64,000 nt of DNA, from the NCBI RefSeq assembly GCF_900461455.1, contig NZ_UGIA01000001.1, positions 1,426,001-1,490,000 on the forward strand, read 5' to 3'. The stretch is from Helicobacter acinonychis. GTDB lineage: Bacteria; Campylobacterota; Campylobacteria; Campylobacterales; Helicobacteraceae. Positions 60,037 through 64,000 of the stretch are shown in pieces (positions within the stretch are counted from its first letter, which is position 1; each line of letters begins with the position of its first letter). The notes under the pieces were generated by a model. It made no database searches. It saw nothing but the letters and a program-made list of their open reading frames with translations, and was not told the DNA's origin. The translations under genes were made by a program, and so were the position numbers.

Positions 60037-62103
60037 ATGGATTTTATCACCATCAATTCTATTAACAAAACCGAAGAATTCGCCCTCAAACAAGTGGCCA
60101 AGCAAGCCACTAGCTCTCTTTTATACCGATTAGGAAAAACCATCATTTTAGCGAGCGTGTGCGTAGAAAGAGAGCTTGTGAGCGAAGATTTTTTGCCTTT
60201 AGTGGTGCAGTTTTTAGAAAAATCTTATGCTGCCGGTAAGATTCCTGGCGGTTTTGTTAAACGAGAAGGCAGAGCGCAAGATTTTGAAATCTTAACTTCC
60301 AGGCTCATAGATAGGACTTTACGCCCTTTATTCCCTAAAGACTACCGCTACCCCACGCAAATCACTTTAATGGTTTTAAGTCATGATATTGAAAATGACT
60401 TGCAAGTCTCTGCTTTAAATGCCGCTTCAGCCGCTCTTTTTTTAGCCCATGCAGCTCCTTTTAAAAGCGTGAGCGCTTGTAGGATCGCTAGGATTGATAA
60501 CGAATTTATTATCAACCCAAGCACAAGCCTTTTGAATCAATCCAGTTTGGACTTATTCGTGTCCGGCACTAAAGAGAGTTTGAACATGATAGAAATGCGC
60601 TCTTTGGGGCAAAAATTAAACGCTTTAGAAGAGCCTTTAATGCTAGAAGCTTTAGAATTAGCCCAAAAAAGTTTAAAAGAAACTTGCACGCTTTATGAAG
60701 AAACTTTCACGCCCCATCAAAACGCGCTTCTTTTTAAAGAGAGCCAAGGAATAGTCTTTAATGAAAGGCTATTAGATTTATTAAAAAATCAGTATTTTAA
60801 TGAAATCATTAAGGGTATTGAAAGCTCTGCTTTGAGCGAGCGAGAAAATGTTTTCAATGAAATTGCCAGAAAAATCAGTGAAGCCCACTCAGAATTTAAT
60901 TTAGAAGAAATTGAATTGTCTTTAGAAAAAGTGAAAAAAACCGAGATTAGGCGCATGATTATTAGGGATAAAATCCGCCCAGACAAACGCGCGTTAGAAG
61001 AAGTTAGACCCATTTCTATAGAGAGCAATTTGCTCCCTATGGCGCATAGCTCTATTTTATTCACTAGGGGGCAGACTCAAAGCTTGGTCGTAGGGGTTTT
61101 AGGCACGGATAATGACGCTCAAACCCATGAAAGTTTGGAGCATAAAGCCCCTATAAAAGAACGCTTCATGTTCCATTATAATTTCCCTCCTTTTTGCGTG
61201 GGTGAAGCGAGTTCTATTGGCGCAACTTCAAGGCGTGAATTAGGGCATGGGAATTTGGCCAAAAGAGCCTTAGAAACAAGCATTAAAAATAAAGATCAGG
61301 TGATACGATTGGTTTCTGAGATTTTAGAAAGCAATGGATCAAGCTCAATGGCGAGCGTGTGTGCAGGCTCTTTAGCCCTTTATGCAAGCGGTGTAGAAAT
61401 CCATGATTTAGTCGCTGGGGTGGCTATGGGCATGGTGAGTGAAGGGCAAGATTACGCCATTTTAAGCGATATTAGCGGATTAGAAGATGCAGAAGGCGAT
61501 ATGGACTTTAAGATTGCTGGGAATTTAGAAGGCATTACAGCCATGCAAATGGATACCAAAATGAGCGGTATTCAATTAGAAATCTTATACCAAACCTTAC
61601 TCCAGGCTAAAAGGGTGCGAGAACATATTTTAAAAATCATGCATGAAGCGAAAGAAAAGATTGTGATCAATTTTTCTCATTTGCCCACAACTGAAATTTT
61701 TAATGTCGCACCGGATAAAATTATAGAAATTATCGGTCAAGGGGGGCGTGTGATTAGAGAAATAGTAGAAAAGTTTGAAGTTAAAATTGATTTGAATAAA
61801 CCGAGCGGTGAAGTGAAAATCATGGGGAATAAAGAGCGTGTTTTAAAAACTAAAGAATTTATTTTAAATTATTTGCATTCTTTAGATCAAGAATTAGAGC
61901 AATACGCTATTGATGAGGTGCTAGAAGCTCAAGTGAAACGAATCGTGGATTTTGGGGCGTTTTTGAGCCTACCTAAGGGGGGTGAAGGCTTGTTGAGAAA
62001 GCAACACATGGAGAGGTGTCAAGTGGCTTTAAAAGAAGGCGATAGCATTCGGTGTAGGGTGATTAGCTTCAATAAGGGTAAAATCGCCTTGGATTTGGCT
62101 TAA
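60037..62103 (+). CDS. pnp: Polynucleotide phosphorylase
   Basis: A 688-residue exoribonuclease: two RNase PH domains (the first with YAAGKIPGGFVKREGRAQDFEILTSRLIDRTLRP; the second, catalytic, with RGQTQSLVVGVLG, SDISGLEDAEGDMDFKIAG), then a KH domain (VAPDKIIEIIGQGGRVIREIVEKF) and a short S1 domain (EAQVKRIVDFGAFLSLPKGGEGLLRK…). It degrades RNA with phosphate and trims 3' ends. Its ribosome site overlaps the end of the preceding gene. Confidence 0.95.
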   Translation: MDFITINSINKTEEFALKQVAKQATSSLLYRLGKTIILASVCVERELVSEDFLPLVVQFLEKSYAAGKIPGGFVKREGRAQDFEILTSRLIDRTLRPLFPKDYRYPTQITLMVLSHDIENDLQVSALNAASAALFLAHAAPFKSVSACRIARIDNEFIINPSTSLLNQSSLDLFVSGTKESLNMIEMRSLGQKLNALEEPLMLEALELAQKSLKETCTLYEETFTPHQNALLFKESQGIVFNERLLDLLKNQYFNEIIKGIESSALSERENVFNEIARKISEAHSEFNLEEIELSLEKVKKTEIRRMIIRDKIRPDKRALEEVRPISIESNLLPMAHSSILFTRGQTQSLVVGVLGTDNDAQTHESLEHKAPIKERFMFHYNFPPFCVGEASSIGATSRRELGHGNLAKRALETSIKNKDQVIRLVSEILESNGSSSMASVCAGSLALYASGVEIHDLVAGVAMGMVSEGQDYAILSDISGLEDAEGDMDFKIAGNLEGITAMQMDTKMSGIQLEILYQTLLQAKRVREHILKIMHEAKEKIVINFSHLPTTEIFNVAPDKIIEIIGQGGRVIREIVEKFEVKIDLNKPSGEVKIMGNKERVLKTKEFILNYLHSLDQELEQYAIDEVLEAQVKRIVDFGAFLSLPKGGEGLLRKQHMERCQVALKEGDSIRCRVISFNKGKIALDLA

Positions 62104-62234
62104 AATTTAAAAAAGCGTTTTTAAAAGAGATTTTAAGCTAGTTTGTATTAAAATGAATTTCTGCTTGTGTTTTTGAAAGTAGAGGAACGATTCGAAATAA
62201 AAATCAAGCTTAATCTTTGAAACGGAGTGCGAGA

Positions 62235-62552
62235 ATGAAATTTTTAGCGTTATTTTTTCTAGCTTTAGTGGGCGTTGCTTTTGCTTATGATGGTGGAATG
62301 GATGGGATGGATATGATTAAATCTTATTCTATCTTAGGAGCGATGATTGGTCTAGGGATTGCCGCTTTTGGTGGGGCGATCGGTATGGGGAATGCAGCCG
62401 CAGCGACCATTACAGGCACAGCGAGAAACCCAGGAGTGGGCGGTAAATTGCTCACAACCATGTTTGTGGCTATGGCGATGATTGAAGCGCAAGTGATTTA
62501 TACTTTAGTCTTTGCTATTATCGCTATTTATAGTAACCCATTCTTGAGTTAA
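62235..62552 (+). CDS. atpE: ATP synthase F0 subunit c
   Basis: A 105-residue protein with an N-terminal hydrophobic leader (about residues 1-17, ending GVAFA) and then two helices: YSILGAMIGLGIAAFGGAIGMGNAAAATITGTARNPG and LLTTMFVAMAMIEAQVIYTLVFAIIAIY. The proton-carrying glutamate is E84; the ARNPG loop contacts F1. Start ATG 62235 (ribosome site GGAG) is preferred to the TTG at 62217. The gene is far from the main atp operon, as usual in this group. Confidence 0.93.
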   Translation: MKFLALFFLALVGVAFAYDGGMDGMDMIKSYSILGAMIGLGIAAFGGAIGMGNAAAATITGTARNPGVGGKLLTTMFVAMAMIEAQVIYTLVFAIIAIYSNPFLS

Positions 62553-62596
62553 GGGTTTTGGTGAGCTAAGTTATTGCTTAAAAAGCATGATTTAGC

Positions 62597-62602
62597 TATA
62601 AT
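62597..62602 (+). promoter_or_regulatory. -10 box TATAAT before the first tRNA-Leu
   Basis: TTTAGCTATAAT lies 34 bases before the mature tRNA 5' end, after atpE. Confidence 0.55.
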
Positions 62603-62635
62603 ATCTTCTCATTTTAAATTTTTTTTAAATTTTTA

Positions 62636-62722
62636 GCATTGGTGGTGGAATTGGTAGACACGCCATCTTGAGGGGGTGGTGGGAGCAATCTCGTGCGAGT
62701 TCGAGTCTCGCCCAGTGCACCA
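62636..62722 (+). tRNA. tRNA-Leu (anticodon GAG)
   Basis: An 87-base tRNA with acceptor GCATTGG paired to CCAGTGC and encoded CCA. The D-arm has the leucine-type GGTAGACACGC. The anticodon stem CCATC/GGTGG encloses loop TTGAGGG with anticodon GAG. A class II variable arm (GGTGGGAGCAATCTCGT region) and T-arm GCGAG/CTCGC with TTCGAGT follow. Confidence 0.94.
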
Positions 62723-62748
62723 TTAAGTTTTTTTAAGGAATAGGTGGG

Positions 62749-62754
62749 TATAAT
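62749..62754 (+). promoter_or_regulatory. -10 box TATAAT between the two tRNA-Leu genes
   Basis: GGTGGGTATAATC lies 22 bases before the second tRNA, which may give it its own promoter. Confidence 0.5.
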
Positions 62755-62775
62755 CTCACTCTTGCTTTATGATAC

Positions 62776-62862
62776 GCCGAAGTGGTGGAATTGGTAGACA
62801 CGCTAGACTCAAAATCTGGTGGGAGCAATCTCGTGTCGGTTCGAGTCCGACCTTCGGCACCA
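62776..62862 (+). tRNA. tRNA-Leu (anticodon CAA)
   Basis: An 87-base tRNA with acceptor GCCGAAG paired perfectly to CTTCGGC and encoded CCA. The anticodon stem CTAGA/TCTGG encloses loop CTCAAAA with anticodon CAA. A class II variable arm is present, and much of the D-arm and variable arm is identical to the first tRNA-Leu 140 bases upstream, suggesting a duplication. Confidence 0.94.
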
Positions 62863-63066
62863 TTACCAATGATCTTTTCTAATCTGCTTCTTTTTTTGTT
62901 TTAAAAAGTTCTGTTCTAATAGAGTGTTGTCAAATTTAAAAAATACCTTGTGATCATTTTTTATTACCAATACCCAAAACAAATCCAAATATTCCAATGA
63001 TGACAAAAATAATCGCTTAAATAAGATAAAATGAAACCAAATAAACCTATAAGAAAGGGAAAGTTA

Positions 63067-63735
63067 ATGGCGCTTGAAGTGGTTCTATGGGATTTTGATG
63101 GCGTGATTTTTGATAGCATGCATTTAAAATATGAAGGATTTAAGGCGTTGTTCCAAAAGCATGGAAACGATGATAAAGAGAGTTTGAATCAATTTGAAGT
63201 TTATCATTATCAAAGTGGGGGGATTTCAAGGAATGAAAAGATCCAATACTTTTATAACGAGATTTTAAAAACCTCTATTACTCAAGAAGAAGTGGAACGA
63301 TTAGCCCTAGAGTTTGGCGCTATTATAGAGCAAAAGCTTTTTGATAGGGGGCATTTGAATAGTGAAGTGATGGCGTTTATTGATAAGCACTATCAAAATT
63401 ATACTTTTCATATCGCTTCAGCGGCCTTGCATAGTGAATTACAAGTGTTGTGTGAGTTTTTAGGGATTGTTGAGTATTTTAAGAGTATTGAAGGGAGTCC
63501 GCCCCATAAACCTAAAATCATTGATAATATCATTCAAGAATACGCCTATAACCCAAGCCGCATGCTAATGATAGGCGATAGCATCAATGACTATGAAAGC
63601 GCTAAAGCTAATGAAGTGGCGTTTTTAGGTTATAACAGCAAGGTTTTGAAAAATTTAGTGGGTCAAAATGGCTACCAAGGGAAGTATTTAGAGAGCTTTA
63701 AGGGGTTTGATTTGCAAAACCTTATAAAAGAGTGA
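63067..63735 (+). CDS. HAD-family hydrolase (phosphoglycolate-phosphatase-like)
   Basis: A 222-residue HAD phosphatase with a helical cap: motif I VVLWDFDGVIFDSM (two aspartates), motif II around HIASAALHSEL, motif III lysine in HKPKIIDNI and motif IV MLMIGDSINDYESAKA. Start ATG 63067 has ribosome site AAAGGGAAA; a longer frame from 63031 has none. The substrate is unknown. It converges with the ABC exporter gene seven bases downstream. Confidence 0.87.
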   Translation: MALEVVLWDFDGVIFDSMHLKYEGFKALFQKHGNDDKESLNQFEVYHYQSGGISRNEKIQYFYNEILKTSITQEEVERLALEFGAIIEQKLFDRGHLNSEVMAFIDKHYQNYTFHIASAALHSELQVLCEFLGIVEYFKSIEGSPPHKPKIIDNIIQEYAYNPSRMLMIGDSINDYESAKANEVAFLGYNSKVLKNLVGQNGYQGKYLESFKGFDLQNLIKE

Positions 63736-63741
63736 AGCTAA

Positions 63742-64000
63742 TCAGCCAAGTTGTTCTTTGTGCTTGCTCATATCAATGATGACTTCACAGCGTTCAATCG
63801 TGCTTAAGCGGTGGGCGATAACAATTAGGGTTTTATTTTTGGCGATTTGATAGATTTCATCCATGATTTTACCCTCAGTTTCATTGTCTAGGGCCGAAGT
63901 GGCTTCATCTAAAACCAAAATTTCAGGGTTATCGTATAAGGCTCTTGCGATGCCTATGCGTTGTTTTTGACCACCGCTAAGCTTAGTGCCCCCTTCACCC
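63742..64000 (-). CDS. ABC exporter (HP1206/HetA-like), 3' end only; runs off the window
   Basis: The last 85 codons of an ABC ATPase: [24 protein letters not shown] (signature), [16 protein letters not shown] (Walker B and D-loop), [19 protein letters not shown] (H-loop) and the short tail SKHKEQLG. The E in DEATSALDN and the EGG before the signature point to an MsbA/HlyB-type exporter with a fused membrane domain, which would lie outside the window. It converges with the HAD gene. Confidence 0.85.
   Translation of the reverse strand, partial: GEGGTKLSGGQKQRIGIARALYDNPEILVLDEATSALDNETEGKIMDEIYQIAKNKTLIVIAHRLSTIERCEVIIDMSKHKEQLG

Noticed and set aside
62553-62635. AGCTAA/TTAGCT long-range inverted repeat with inner TGCTT/AAGCA hairpin after atpE
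   Set aside because: No T-run follows and the outer stem overlaps the tRNA promoter region; not convincing as a terminator or regulatory RNA.
1-64000. CRISPR array, insertion sequence, prophage, cag-island or plasmid functions
   Set aside because: No regularly spaced repeats, transposase, integrase, phage structural or replication-initiation genes were found in any frame.

Overview
The window is bacterial chromosome from Helicobacter pylori or a very close relative. It is AT-rich and densely packed. It carries a set of genes that together are diagnostic: the comB2-comB3-comB4 competence secretion genes, cheV1, nspC, lpxE-eptA, the crdA-crdB-czcB-czcA copper locus, cytochrome c553, hobA, a FlhB-like FlhX, a long Fe-S D-lactate dehydrogenase, and two AapA/IsoA-type toxin-antitoxin modules. 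Locus numbers of the form HPxxxx below are my recollection of strain 26695 and were not looked up.

Layout. 1-4.5 kb: the end of the comB operon and an outer-membrane lipoprotein of unknown role. 4.6-8.9 kb: cheV1-nspC, then convergent lpxE-eptA (lipid A dephosphorylation followed by phosphoethanolamine addition). 9.0-9.3 kb: an apparently intact AapA/IsoA type I toxin-antitoxin module. 9.3-11.9 kb: metI-metN, flhX, ribE. 11.9-19.3 kb: tatD, then a tight operon mltD-rlpA-kdsC-lptC-lptA-engB-(MreD-like ORF)-mrdA for peptidoglycan and LPS assembly. 19.4-23.3 kb: metQ, tsaA, ceuE, ftsW. 23.5-26.9 kb: flgB-flgC-fliE behind a sigma-54 promoter, then ftsI. 26.9-28.2 kb: two decayed genes and one small intact gene on the minus strand. 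28.3-32.5 kb: sppA, purU and a type IIG restriction-modification gene split by a 13-bp tandem duplication. 32.5-33.0 kb: a second AapA/IsoA module, inverted relative to the first and frameshifted, plus a candidate 29-codon ORF. 33.1-38.8 kb: crdA-crdB-czcB-czcA copper export. 38.8-49.1 kb: hemW, cytochrome c553, rppH/nudA-lysC-hobA-holB-folP, a sigma-54-driven gene of probable flagellar role, an EamA transporter, a multispanning membrane protein, a DUF507 protein, carA. 49.2-53.6 kb: crcB, hemD, a rhodanese, dld. 53.6-62.1 kb: uppS, an ABC ATPase, a 6S RNA candidate leading into purD, an RDD protein, lptD, a phosphoribosyltransferase-like protein, pnp. 62.2-64 kb: atpE, two tRNA-Leu genes, a HAD hydrolase and the 3' end of an ABC exporter.

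Most genes are housekeeping. They work together mainly in envelope biogenesis (lptA, lptC, lptD, kdsC, lpxE, eptA, mrdA, ftsW, ftsI, mltD, rlpA, uppS), flagella and chemotaxis, methionine, nickel/siderophore-type and copper transport, and nucleotide and cofactor synthesis. The gene order is a mosaic relative to what I remember of 26695. Two joins between blocks coincide with the two inverted AapA/IsoA repeats, which could act as recombination points.

The accessory or less obvious content lies in the two toxin-antitoxin loci, the frameshifted restriction enzyme, the decayed cluster at 27-28 kb, the two sigma-54 promoters, the 6S RNA candidate, the MreD-like ORF and the small ORF near crdA. I found no CRISPR array, insertion sequence, rRNA operon, prophage or cag-island gene.
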